Of a DNA stretch of 31,817 nt, positions 1 to 8,164 are shown piece by piece. The stretch is taken from positions 1-31,817 of the forward strand of contig JAHPYY010000131.1 in the NCBI GenBank assembly GCA_019058515.1, written 5' to 3'. The translations under genes were made by a program, and so were the position numbers. The notes beneath the pieces are model-generated. The model did no database searches and was not told where the DNA came from. It was given only the letters and a program-made list of their open reading frames with translations. The stretch comes from Promethearchaeota archaeon (GTDB lineage Archaea > Asgardarchaeota > Lokiarchaeia > Sigynarchaeales > SOKP01). Positions within the stretch are counted from its first letter, which is position 1; each line of letters begins with the position of its first letter.

Positions 1-369
1 ATCCATATCAGAACTTTCAAACCCTCGGCACTGAATAAATATCAATAAACAAATATCTATAGATTTCTTCTTCAATTCTTTTACATCGGAACCAAGTAAA
101 AGCAATTGATCTGAACTTAATATATTTAATTCTGGGAAGGGATATATTAATGAATACGACATATTAGTTATTCCACCAAGTTCCAATCCTGCGTCTTCTT
201 CTAAAACTAGATTCTTGTAGCAATTCACTCCAAAATTAATAGTTGTAGTCTTTAATTCATCGTCGCGTTTTGAATCTAATTGAAATATTCTAAAAAATTT
301 ATCATTATTCTCGTCTGATTGTTCTTTAAGGAACACTAATATCTGGTTAAAAGTATTTTTAAGATCCAT
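1..369 (-). CDS. Unidentified protein, N-terminal part only (runs off the window)
   Basis: The frame starts at an ATG at 369-367 on the minus strand and stays open for 123 codons to the window edge, so the C-terminus is missing. The visible part looks like a soluble alpha/beta protein: a charged first helix (MDLKNTFNQILVFLKEQSDE), then hydrophobic strand-like stretches such as 'LIYPFPELNILSSDQLLLLG', and no signal peptide or clear membrane segment. The start codon overlaps the last codons of the upstream TatD-family gene (stop at 361-359) by 11 bases. The two genes are therefore probably translated from one transcript, and their functions may be linked. I do not recognise the family. Codon use matches the neighbours, which supports real coding. 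Confidence 0.7.
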   Translation of the reverse strand, partial: MDLKNTFNQILVFLKEQSDENNDKFFRIFQLDSKRDDELKTTTINFGVNCYKNLVLEEDAGLELGGITNMSYSLIYPFPELNILSSDQLLLLGSDVKELKKKSIDICLLIFIQCRGFESSDMD

Positions 370-1234
370 AATCGATTGGCAATTCGAAAAACTCGATAGC
401 GTTTTTAATAGTCTCACGACTTACGATTTCTTGGGACAACTGATGGGTATAGGCTATGGATGCTATAGAATATCTAACATTTGAGGGTACATTGACCGGG
501 CCTCTCAGATAGGGATGCTGGTAATAACTATCCGTTTCTGTTACTAACGAAGTTATTGATGCGGTTTTGGTCGCCTTTTGCCAACGAGTAGAACTATAGG
601 CAGAACTAGGCACGGAAAGATAATAACCTTTTTCGGAAAGTAATTTTCCATATTGTTCAGGACCAGAAAAACAATGCCACATCACTTTATTCGGATCTAT
701 CCTAAAATCGTCTAAAACTCGCAGAATTTCTCGATTTGCTCCATCAGGGTCGTTAAAAGGATGGTTAGGATTTGCTTTATCTCTTTCGTGTGGAGCTGCA
801 TTTCGAATGTGCAGTACATAAGGTTTTTCTAATTCCTTAGTTTGCTCAAAAACTTTTTCCAGTTCTTTCACTTGTCTCGTTCTTCCTGCTAAGTCTTTAG
901 CGTGGTGGAAATCTAAGCCGATTTCACCAATAGCTATATAATCTTTTGGGTGGTTAAGTGTATACTCAATCCACTTTTTCCATTCAGCTTTATATTGGTG
1001 TCCTGGGGTATAAGTTACGGTCTGGGGTGCCCAACCATTAGTAAAACCGTACTTTTGAGTGTGAGTTTTCTTGAAATCAAGACATAATCTAAGAGTGGTG
1101 TTGTCAACTGTACTAGAAATTAGAAACAGTCCTCCTTTTTCAAAGTACTCTCGAAATTGTGTCTCATCGCTAGGCAATTTATCGTTCTTTCTTGGGCGCG
1201 GGAAAGGTAAATGACAGTGTACATCAATAAACAT
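359..1234 (-). CDS. TatD-family metal-dependent hydrolase (putative deoxyribonuclease)
   Basis: The amidohydrolase-type metal ligands of TatD enzymes are visible. Numbered from an upstream in-frame ATG at 1276, they are H20 and H22 in DVHCH, E118 in GEIGLD, H156 in HIR, H201 in WHCFSG and D249 in TETDS. Bacterial and eukaryotic relatives are Mg-dependent 3'-5' exonucleases or deoxyribonucleases; the archaeal substrate is not established. I place the start at the ATG at 1234 (291 residues). It gives the usual N-terminus MFIDVHCH and is preceded by AGAGGG a few bases upstream. The ATG at 1276 adds 14 residues with no family counterpart and no ribosome-binding site, but cannot be excluded. Slightly longer than typical TatD (about 260), with extra residues between the first histidines and GEIGLD. 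It overlaps the unidentified gene downstream by 11 bases. Confidence 0.88.
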   Translation of the reverse strand: MFIDVHCHLPFPRPRKNDKLPSDETQFREYFEKGGLFLISSTVDNTTLRLCLDFKKTHTQKYGFTNGWAPQTVTYTPGHQYKAEWKKWIEYTLNHPKDYIAIGEIGLDFHHAKDLAGRTRQVKELEKVFEQTKELEKPYVLHIRNAAPHERDKANPNHPFNDPDGANREILRVLDDFRIDPNKVMWHCFSGPEQYGKLLSEKGYYLSVPSSAYSSTRWQKATKTASITSLVTETDSYYQHPYLRGPVNVPSNVRYSIASIAYTHQLSQEIVSRETIKNAIEFFELPIDYGS

Positions 1235-1548
1235 TAGTCCCTCTATTGGTTCAGATGTTTTTTTTACCTTGTTCATTTATGTAATCTTATTATCAGTATG
1301 ATGTTGTCATTAATAGGCATTAATACGATTTATTTTTTGTTATATTGAACTGAAGATGTATGCTACTTTCAAAAGATTACGATTTGGCTTTACCTAACAA
1401 TCTATTTTATTCTTATACGCTTGTTTTTTGATTTCTAAAATTCATTTATAAATTTTTTCTTTCGAGTTTATTTAAAAATAAATTCTTTTATTATTTCTTT
1501 GGATATTGGTTTTGGTTTTAAATTTACATTTCAGATTACGAAATAATT

Positions 1549-1800
1549 ATGGAACGTTACAAAAAGTTTTACAAGGCCCAATTTGAAGGTAAAATAAAAA
1601 AAAAAGTAAGAATCGATCGCTTTTCTCTTGAGGAGGTGGTGAGAGAAATTTTAGAATACATCCCTCGAGAAGATGATGGAGTCATAGAAATTTATGAAAT
1701 TGACTTTAGAACAAACAAAAAAAGCTTACTAAAACGCATAATTGTGGCAAACGAATTACATTTAACTAGGCATGAATCTATACCTTTAAAGCTTCAATAA
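1549..1800 (+). CDS. Small hypothetical protein (83 aa)
   Basis: An 83-codon frame that starts MERYKKFYKAQFEGKIKKK and continues with alternating charged and hydrophobic residues suggesting a helix (about 25-37, SLEEVVREILEYI) followed by two short strands. It has a strongly basic N-terminus, an acidic centre and no cysteine or membrane segment. There is no Shine-Dalgarno sequence. AT-rich boxes lie upstream at about 1445-1495, and the ATG follows a run without other start codons. It stands between two minus-strand genes and is not obviously part of an operon. I do not recognise a family. The balanced amino-acid composition makes a real gene more likely than chance. Confidence 0.5.
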   Translation: MERYKKFYKAQFEGKIKKKVRIDRFSLEEVVREILEYIPREDDGVIEIYEIDFRTNKKSLLKRIIVANELHLTRHESIPLKLQ

Positions 1801-1928
1801 GATATCTCAGCTGTCTCATTTTAAGCAATAAGTATATCTTTCACTAATCTTCGAAATTAAGTTCCATCTATGTATTATTTGGATATTATATTAATAAATA
1901 TTGGAATTTGATTCAATATAATTTGATT

Positions 1929-2096
1929 ATGGAAGTTGATCCAAGCGATTCGATGGAATTATTTGAAGTCGAGGTAGAAATTTACAACGCAAAAGTGAAG
2001 CTACTAACCTGGTTATTTGAAGAAATTAAAATGCAACCCCCAGAATTAAAGAGAATTTTAAACAAAACGAGTCAACAATTGCCTTTAAATCTGTAA
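1929..2096 (+). CDS. Small acidic hypothetical protein (55 aa)
   Basis: A short frame from ATG 1929 encodes an acidic, probably helical peptide (MEVDPSDSMELFEVEVEIYN, then a helix around KLLTWLFEEIKMQPPELKRIL). A TTG at 1908 would add seven residues, but the ATG is preferred because a TATA-like stretch (TATATTAATAAATA, about 1886-1901) lies some 30-40 bases upstream, as expected for a leaderless or nearly leaderless archaeal transcript. No ribosome-binding site is present. It follows the 83-codon ORF by about 130 bases on the same strand. No family recognised; it may be real or chance. Confidence 0.4.
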   Translation: MEVDPSDSMELFEVEVEIYNAKVKLLTWLFEEIKMQPPELKRILNKTSQQLPLNL

Positions 2097-2163
2097 ACTT
2101 TAATTATTCGTTCTCAGGATACTCCTGCGAGGTAAATCTTTGGTGAGTTTTAACATTTCCTAA

Positions 2164-3159
2164 TTAAGATTGATTTTCCGAGCTGGTTATTTCTACTAAG
2201 GGAAGATCTCTTATATCAGGAGGGATATTGTTTATTTGATTATAAGTTAAATCAAGTTCTTTTAGATTTACCAAATTTTTTAAGTATCTTGGTAAGCTTT
2301 TGATCTTATTTTGTTTTAGAATTAACTTTTCTAAGCTTATTAAACGACATATCGAAAATGGAATTCTCCTTAAATCGTTATAACCCAAATCTAAGTGCTT
2401 TAAACTTCGTAAAAGGACGATAGAATAAGGTATTCGAGATTTTCTCAGATTCAGATAACCAAAGTTCCTAATAGTTTGGAAAAACATTTTGGGATAACTT
2501 ATTCGAGCAATTGAAAATTGGTGTTCGAGAGAGTGACGTATATACAACCAATTAAAGAAGTTTAATTTAAGGGTATCCACCTTCCCATTTCTTATCATTA
2601 ACCAAGGATATCTCCCTTGAGGTTGCTGAATTAACTTGTAAAATTTAACGAAATTGTCGTTTAGTAAATAGTTCTTATAGTTTGAAGCAAGAATACTTTC
2701 GAGTTCTAGAAAAAATACCGCTTCTTCTCTATTTACCCCAATTGTTCTTCCTATCTGCTTTAGTCGAGATTCTAAGAGATTCAGTAAGATCCTAGAACTT
2801 ATTTCCGCCCTGCCCTTTAAAGAGAAGTATATACTATTTAATACTTGAGGAGCATCATCGTTAGAAATACTCCATTTAATTACATCATACCCATGCCTGT
2901 AATACTTGCTTATTATTTCTCTTAACGCTATTCTCCTTACATGAGCAGACTCATCAGATACAGCGATGTTTTCTAACGAATTAAAAATAAGTTCTGAGAA
3001 GTAGTTCACTTTACCAATGAATTCTACGCACTTCTTTCGCGTAATGTAATTTTCACTTTGTTCAATTAACGAAAGTAGCAATCTTGTAGCCTTTTCTACA
3101 CTCAATTGGTTTTTAACGAAGGATCTGTAAATCTGTGCCGGATCTGACTCTTTTTCCAT
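2164..3159 (-). CDS. HEAT-like/leucine-rich-repeat protein
   Basis: The C-terminal third (about residues 233-324 of 331) has four leucine-rich repeats with the LxxLDLxxNxL/I pattern: 'LKHLDLGYNDLRRIP', 'LEKLILKQNKIKSLP' and 'LKELDLTYNQINNIP' are the clearest. The N-terminal half is alpha-helical, with HEAT-like pairs such as 'VRRIALREIISKYY'. Such LRR proteins are protein-interaction scaffolds and are abundant in Asgard archaea; the partner is unknown. I take the ATG at 3159 because GAAGGT sits just upstream. A GTG at 3177 would add six residues. No signal peptide or membrane segment, so it should be cytosolic. It is a single gene, separated from its neighbours by about 70 and 200 bases. Confidence 0.8.
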   Translation of the reverse strand: MEKESDPAQIYRSFVKNQLSVEKATRLLLSLIEQSENYITRKKCVEFIGKVNYFSELIFNSLENIAVSDESAHVRRIALREIISKYYRHGYDVIKWSISNDDAPQVLNSIYFSLKGRAEISSRILLNLLESRLKQIGRTIGVNREEAVFFLELESILASNYKNYLLNDNFVKFYKLIQQPQGRYPWLMIRNGKVDTLKLNFFNWLYIRHSLEHQFSIARISYPKMFFQTIRNFGYLNLRKSRIPYSIVLLRSLKHLDLGYNDLRRIPFSICRLISLEKLILKQNKIKSLPRYLKNLVNLKELDLTYNQINNIPPDIRDLPLVEITSSENQS

Positions 3160-3362
3160 AATACCTTCGATATACACCCTTATGTTTTTAACGGGAATAG
3201 GAGATTACTCGCGCTAATTCAAAAATCTAATAATTATAGAGATATTGCTCTTTAGTCCTAATAAATCTACCTAAAAATGACGAAAAGTAATGATCTGATT
3301 AGGATTGAACTAATAAGTGAAATGAAAATAAAAAAAAAGAATCAATGAATGATTTGATGATT

Positions 3363-3770
3363 TTATTCAGCTGCGGCTGCTTTCTGCAGAGCTTTAAGCT
3401 GCTTGTTTAAAGCTTTGATTTCGCCCTGAATTGCTTTAATATTAGCTTTCTTTTCAGAGGCTATCTCTTTTAGTTTAGCCTTTAGCGCATTAGCTTTAGC
3501 CTTAAGTAGAGCAGCGTGTTCTTTTGTCAGGGTCTTTACAACAGTAGTCTTTTCTCTTTTCTTAGCAGCCCATTCGGCAGCTTTTTCAGTGGCTTCGTCT
3601 AATAAGCCTTGTTCTGTGTTTAACTTACCTTCGGTGTCTTTAATTTGACCGTCGTACTCAGTTTCTATTTCCTTCTCCGCTGCTGCTTCCTTCTTAGAAG
3701 CTTCTTCCTCTACCTTAGTGATTTCGTCTTCCTTAGCGCTAATTTGGCTTCGAATTTGATCTTCACTCAT
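3363..3770 (-). CDS. Small, highly charged coiled-coil protein (135 aa)
   Basis: The whole 135-residue chain is predicted by eye to be one long, interrupted coiled coil. It is almost entirely Ala, Glu, Lys, Leu, Ile, Gln and Thr, with heptad-like spacing in about 1-75 and 80-130 and an Ala-rich end (LQKAAAAE). The first half is acidic and the second strongly basic, which would favour antiparallel self-assembly. There is no cysteine or proline, one aromatic cluster (EWAAKK) and no membrane segment. The start ATG has a strong ribosome-binding site (AAGGAG, about 10 bases upstream) and a TATA-like promoter, and the codons look more uniform than in neighbours, so expression is probably high. Cytosolic structural or chaperone-like role is only an inference; the family is not recognised. 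Confidence 0.8.
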   Translation of the reverse strand: MSEDQIRSQISAKEDEITKVEEEASKKEAAAEKEIETEYDGQIKDTEGKLNTEQGLLDEATEKAAEWAAKKREKTTVVKTLTKEHAALLKAKANALKAKLKEIASEKKANIKAIQGEIKALNKQLKALQKAAAAE

Positions 3771-3779
3771 AATTTTGAA

Positions 3780-3835
3780 ACTCCTTCTATTATATTATAT
3801 CGAGACTCCTAGTTTAATATTATATTAAATTTAGT
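3780..3835 (-). promoter_or_regulatory. Probable promoter and ribosome-binding site of the coiled-coil gene
   Basis: Reading the minus strand toward the gene, a TATA-like element (TTTAATATAATATTAAAC, about 3829-3812) is followed by AGGAGT, then AATATAATAG, then GAAGGAGT about 10 bases before the ATG. The second GGAG is a good match to the anti-Shine-Dalgarno end of archaeal 16S rRNA. Confidence 0.5.
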
Positions 3836-4043
3836 TTTTTATTGAATTATGGAGTTATAATTAAAAATATTTGCATAGTTTTTAATTCTTAGCTTTTTCT
3901 GGTATAATTACATCCATTCTTATTAGGATGATTTTTTGATTGACTAGATAGGATTTTATTTAATATAAAAGGGAATTAAAGTAAACTTGGACGGAGATTC
4001 TATAAAAGTAAAGAGGAAAATAAAAAAGGTAGGAAAATTTGGG

Positions 4044-5066
4044 TTATCCTATTTGTTCTCCTAACGCGAGTTTGCACAAATCGCTAACTACATAATTTTT
4101 TAGTCCTTTTCTTTGAACTTTAGCACCAATTGATTCCATACACATAGGACAACTGTAAGCACATCCCTGCGCTCCGTGCTCTAACATATCGTCGATGTTT
4201 TTATTTTGAGTTTCTCTCATTAGTTTTGACTTACCAAAAGTGGCCATGATTCCCCCGCAACATAACGCATTTTCACGATCATATTGTCTTGCCACCCGTT
4301 CTACTCCGATCATATCGAATATCTCGTCTAAAATGGGATCAACTTCTGGATTGAACCGATTAGAGCAACTCCTTTGATAAGCGATTTTCATGTTTAATTT
4401 TTTAATATCAGACTCGTGTGCTTTTAAATAATCGCGAAGATATTCGTATATATGAATGGGTTTAAATCCCTCTGGTAGGGTAATATCATTTCTTTCACAA
4501 AACGATTTGTAAAATCCGTAGCACTCGTCGTGATAACAAATCATATCCTTAATGCCTTGTTTTTTTACATTTTCGAGGATGGTCGGTGCTCTTTCTTTAA
4601 TGACGCTTTCTCGAGCATAATGATGGTACATTAAGTTACAGAAAAAATCGGTTCCACTTACATATTGTAAATTTTCGAATAATTGTCCTTCCATATTCTT
4701 CGCATTAATCTTCCCAAATCCACATTTGTTCAACACAGGTTTATTTGGATCGATATCTTTTAAGCGTAACTGGTCGTGGGGTGCAAATCGTTTGATAGTG
4801 TTGTCCCTTACGGATTCATTGATAGGGAGGGCGTCGTACTTTTCCTGTAAATCCGTAATCAAATCAAACGGATGAGAATGGTACGGACAGTACTCATCGC
4901 AGGCGAAACATGTAACGCAATCAGATAAAACATGAGACGATTCTCCACTAATCATCTTCAAAATTTCTTGTTTTGCTAATTCTGGGCTAGAAAACTCAAT
5001 AAATTGGCATCTAGTCAAGCAATCTACATTTTTACATTCTGAACAATTCGAAGAATTAAATGTCAT
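4044..5066 (-). CDS. CCG-domain iron-sulfur protein, HdrB/HdrD or LutA/GlpC-like
   Basis: The N-terminus has two cysteine clusters of ferredoxin type: C8, C11, C16, C20 and C50, C53, C56, C60 followed by Pro. These could bind [4Fe-4S] clusters. The rest is a pair of cysteine-rich domains as in heterodisulfide reductase HdrB/HdrD, glycolate oxidase GlcF and lactate-utilisation LutA. The second copy has the full signature C234, C269-C270-G271-G272, C302, C306 and C309. The first is degenerate: C143, C177 and C182 are present but no CCG. The protein should accept or pass electrons between a flavoprotein or thiol/disulfide partner and other carriers. No transmembrane helix, so it is cytosolic or loosely membrane-bound. 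It stands alone, divergent from the aconitase gene with 160 bases between them. Substrate and partner are unknown. Confidence 0.82.
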   Translation of the reverse strand: MTFNSSNCSECKNVDCLTRCQFIEFSSPELAKQEILKMISGESSHVLSDCVTCFACDEYCPYHSHPFDLITDLQEKYDALPINESVRDNTIKRFAPHDQLRLKDIDPNKPVLNKCGFGKINAKNMEGQLFENLQYVSGTDFFCNLMYHHYARESVIKERAPTILENVKKQGIKDMICYHDECYGFYKSFCERNDITLPEGFKPIHIYEYLRDYLKAHESDIKKLNMKIAYQRSCSNRFNPEVDPILDEIFDMIGVERVARQYDRENALCCGGIMATFGKSKLMRETQNKNIDDMLEHGAQGCAYSCPMCMESIGAKVQRKGLKNYVVSDLCKLALGEQIG

Positions 5067-5226
5067 ATTTCCTCAAAATACATATGAATAATTATACATT
5101 TTGATTATGATTGTTGAAATGTAACTTTAAAGAGGGGGTCAGTACTTACATACTTGTATTAGTTATTAAAAAAAATCTGATTTATAATAACTTATATTAA
5201 TAAATAAAAAATGGAAATGTAATATA

Positions 5227-7152
5227 ATGAGCGGATATACATTAACAGAAAAAGTGATTAAAGAACACCTTGTAAAGGGAACTTTGGAGAGAGGAACAAG
5301 CATCAGCATCAAAATGGACCAAACATTAACTCAGGATGCCACTGGAACGATGGCATATTTGCAGTTTGAAGCTATTGGAATCTCTCAAGTCCAAACGGAA
5401 TTATCTGTGAGTTATGTAGATCATAATACACTCCAAACTGATTTTAAAAATCCGGATGATCACCGTTATTTGCAGAGTATTGCCGCAAAATATGGACTTT
5501 ACTTTTCTCGCCCTGGTAATGGCATATGTCATCAAGTTCACTTAGAACGCTTTGCCCGACCGGGAAAAACATTACTAGGTAGTGATAGTCACACCCCCAC
5601 TGGAGGAGGAGTGGGAATGATTGCGATAGGCGCGGGTGGTTTGGATGTGGCTGCAGCTATGGCTGGAGAACCATTTAGCCTTAAAATGCCTAATATGGTA
5701 AAAGTATATTTAACAGGGAAGTTACCCGATTTTGTTTCAGCAAAAGATATCATTCTTGAAGTTTTACGAAGAATTGGAGTAAAAGGGGCGGTTAATAAGG
5801 TTCTAGAGTATGTAGGCCCCGGAATTAAAACTTTATCAGTTCCCGAAAGAGGGACTATTACCAATATGGGTACAGAAACGGGAGCAACCACATCTATTTT
5901 TCCCTCTGACGAGATTACTAAGCAATTTTTAGAGGCTCAAGAGAGAGGAGACCAATGGGTCGAATTGTTACCTGATGAAGATGCAGTGTACGATGAGACT
6001 ATAGAAATCAACTTGTCTGAACTTGAACCGTTAATAGCGCTACCACATAGTCCTGGAAATGTTAAAACCGTGAGAGAATTAGAGGGGCTTGACATTGATC
6101 AAGTAAGCATAGGGAGTTGTACTAACTCGTCCTTAAGAGATTTGAAGGTCGTCGCAAACATCTTAAAAGGTCGCCAAATCAGTGAAAATGTGAGTCTTAC
6201 CGTAAGTCCTGGATCTCGACAAGTAGTAGACCACTTAATAAAATCAAATGAATTAGCGTATATAGTTGAATCGGGAGCAAGAGTGTTAGAAAATGCGTGT
6301 GGACCTTGTATTGGAATGGGATTGGCCCCAAAATCTGACGCTGTGTCTTTGAGAACCTTTAACCGCAACTTCTTGGGGAGATCCGGTACGAAGAGTGCCA
6401 ACATTTATCTCGTAAGTCCTGAAACGGCAGCCGTGTCTGCAATTCACGGAAGATTAACTGACCCAAGAAATTACGGAGACTATCCCTCGTTCGAAATGCC
6501 AGATAAGTTTTACGTAAACGATAACATGATAATACCGCCAAAGGTGTACACTGAACAGGTTAACATTGTTCGAGGTCCAAATATTAAACCTTTACCCGAT
6601 TTTCCATCACTACCTGCCGAATTACAAGGAGAACTATTGTTAAAAGTCGAGGACGATATAACCACGGATCACATTATGCCAGCAGGAGCCAAAATTCTGC
6701 CTTTAAGAAGCAATATTCCGGAAATAAGCAAATATGTGTTTAATGTGGTTGATTCTAGCTTTCCCAACAGAGCTTTAGAAAAGGAAGGAGGGTTTGTCGT
6801 AGGAGGAGTTAATTACGGTCAGGGTTCGAGTAGAGAACACGCTGCAATTGCACCAAAATATCTCGGCGTAAAAGCAGTTATTGTTAAATCGTTTGCTAGA
6901 ATTCACCTTGCAAATCTTATTAATTTTGGAATTATTCCTTTAACGTTTGCTAACGATAGTGATTACGATAAACTTGACCAAGGAGACCAATTTTCCATCA
7001 ATTTAACAGTTTTGGAATCGGGAAATGTACCATTAAAAGTTCTCAATAAAAACCTTGAAATTCCATTGACTCATTCTTTAAGCAAACAGGAAATTGAAAT
7101 TCTCCGAGCTGGGGGCAAACTCCCCTTCATAAAGCAAAAACAACCGAACTAA
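5227..7152 (+). CDS. acn: Aconitate hydratase (about 640-residue Aquifex type)
   Basis: Converts citrate to isocitrate through cis-aconitate, using a [4Fe-4S] cluster, in the cytosolic TCA cycle or glutamate synthesis. The cluster cysteines are C298 (SIGSCTNSS), C358 and C361 (ACGPCIGMG). Other family signatures are 'GSDSHTPT' (118-125), 'TFNRNFLGRSG' (377-387) and, in the C-terminal swivelling domain, 'DDITTDHIMPAG' (476-487) and 'GQGSSREHAA' (531-540) with the catalytic serine. At 641 residues it is shorter than AcnA/IRP1 (about 890) and matches the putative aconitase type first seen in Aquifex. Homoaconitase is less likely because both halves are fused in one chain. A TATA-like box (TTTATAATAACTTAT, about 5179-5193) lies some 35-45 bases before the ATG and there is no Shine-Dalgarno sequence. 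The long ORFs on the other strand inside this gene are shadows. Confidence 0.95.
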   Translation: MSGYTLTEKVIKEHLVKGTLERGTSISIKMDQTLTQDATGTMAYLQFEAIGISQVQTELSVSYVDHNTLQTDFKNPDDHRYLQSIAAKYGLYFSRPGNGICHQVHLERFARPGKTLLGSDSHTPTGGGVGMIAIGAGGLDVAAAMAGEPFSLKMPNMVKVYLTGKLPDFVSAKDIILEVLRRIGVKGAVNKVLEYVGPGIKTLSVPERGTITNMGTETGATTSIFPSDEITKQFLEAQERGDQWVELLPDEDAVYDETIEINLSELEPLIALPHSPGNVKTVRELEGLDIDQVSIGSCTNSSLRDLKVVANILKGRQISENVSLTVSPGSRQVVDHLIKSNELAYIVESGARVLENACGPCIGMGLAPKSDAVSLRTFNRNFLGRSGTKSANIYLVSPETAAVSAIHGRLTDPRNYGDYPSFEMPDKFYVNDNMIIPPKVYTEQVNIVRGPNIKPLPDFPSLPAELQGELLLKVEDDITTDHIMPAGAKILPLRSNIPEISKYVFNVVDSSFPNRALEKEGGFVVGGVNYGQGSSREHAAIAPKYLGVKAVIVKSFARIHLANLINFGIIPLTFANDSDYDKLDQGDQFSINLTVLESGNVPLKVLNKNLEIPLTHSLSKQEIEILRAGGKLPFIKQKQPN

Positions 7153-7156
7153 ATCA

Positions 7157-7182
7157 TTTCTATTTTTTTTTATTATTATTTT
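7157..7182 (+). terminator. T-rich terminator after aconitase
   Basis: Four bases past the stop codon there is a run of T-rich sequence with eight consecutive T and repeated TTA. Archaeal RNA polymerase terminates at such oligo-T tracts without needing a hairpin. Confidence 0.5.
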
Positions 7183-7249
7183 ACATCGATATACCACAAA
7201 AATTTGGTAACTCGAAGTTTTTAATAACTTGCTACTTATTATCACATGT

Positions 7250-8011
7250 ATGAGCAGACATAATTACAGATTTAACCCTAAAACGAGATTCTCTTCAAGA
7301 GTAGAAAATTATATCAAATATCGTCCATCATATCCTTATAAAATAATTTCATTTCTTCAAGAGAAAGCCATTTTAATTAAATCTTCAATTATCGCAGATG
7401 TTGGATCTGGTACGGGTATTTTAAGTAAATTATTTCTTGAAAATGGGAATAAAGTCTATGGAATAGAACCAAACAAAGACATGCGTAATGCGTCGGAAAT
7501 TTTTCTGAAAGATTTCTCTAATTTCGTAAGCATTGATGGTTCGGCGGAATCGACAGGCCTAGATGATAATAGTATTGATTTAATAGTAGCGGGACAAGCG
7601 TTTCATTGGTTTGATGTAAAACAAACAAAAAAGGAATTTAAGCGCGTATTAAAACCTGAAAAATATGTGGTTTTAATTTGGAACAATCGTATAAAGAAGG
7701 GAAACTCATTCTGTGAAGAATATGAAAAATTTGTGTCTGAATACGGTACAGACTATAAAGAAGTAAGGAAAAACGAAAAAAATATCAATAAGTTCTTTCA
7801 ATACGAGCTTAAGACTTTCGAAAACTTTCAGACACTTGATTTGGAAGGTTTTAAAGGAAGAACGCTCTCAACCTCATATATGCCTTTGGAAAGCGACCCC
7901 GTGTTTCCAGAAATGGCAAACGATTTAAAGTTAATATTTGAGACGCACCAAAGAGACGGTATCGTGAAATTTGTGTATAAAACAGAAGTATGTTACGGAA
8001 AATTAACCTAA
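7250..8011 (+). CDS. Class I SAM-dependent methyltransferase (Methyltransf_11 type)
   Basis: A 253-residue Rossmann-fold methyltransferase. Motif I is D50-V-G-S-G-T-G (50-56), the acidic residue at the end of strand 2 is E73 (GIEPN), and the motif IV region is 'SIDLIVAGQAFHWFD' (108-122). The N-terminal sequence 'RFSSRVENYIKYRPSYP' and the FHWF segment are typical of a family of small-molecule or quinone/tRNA-like methyltransferases (YcgJ/UbiE-like); the substrate cannot be told from sequence. I chose ATG 7250 over an upstream TTG at 7229 because MSRHNYRFNP fits the family and a TATA-like stretch (TTTTTAATAACTT, about 7218-7230) is too close for the earlier start. It is separated by about 100 bases from the aconitase and by 153 from the next gene, so it is probably its own unit. 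Confidence 0.88.
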   Translation: MSRHNYRFNPKTRFSSRVENYIKYRPSYPYKIISFLQEKAILIKSSIIADVGSGTGILSKLFLENGNKVYGIEPNKDMRNASEIFLKDFSNFVSIDGSAESTGLDDNSIDLIVAGQAFHWFDVKQTKKEFKRVLKPEKYVVLIWNNRIKKGNSFCEEYEKFVSEYGTDYKEVRKNEKNINKFFQYELKTFENFQTLDLEGFKGRTLSTSYMPLESDPVFPEMANDLKLIFETHQRDGIVKFVYKTEVCYGKLT

Positions 8012-8164
8012 TTTTACTGAAACTTTTCCCTTGGTTGTGGTCTCTTTATTGGAATTCCTAAAGGGAAGATAAACGGCATGTTAGTAATACATTGGATTAA
8101 TTAAGTTTTTAAAGATCAAAAACAAATTATCTCATAAAATTTAAGATCATTTTATGATGAAAAA

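Noticed and set aside
5589..6541. Three open frames on the minus strand inside the aconitase gene
   Set aside because: The aconitase frame carries all catalytic motifs across this stretch; the antisense frames have no ribosome-binding sites or recognisable protein pattern and mirror its codons.
8145..8164. ATCAT-TTT-ATGAT repeat just before the ThDP enzyme start as an operator
   Set aside because: Arms of five bases in AT-rich sequence are expected often by chance, and part of the repeat is the spurious ATGATG start.
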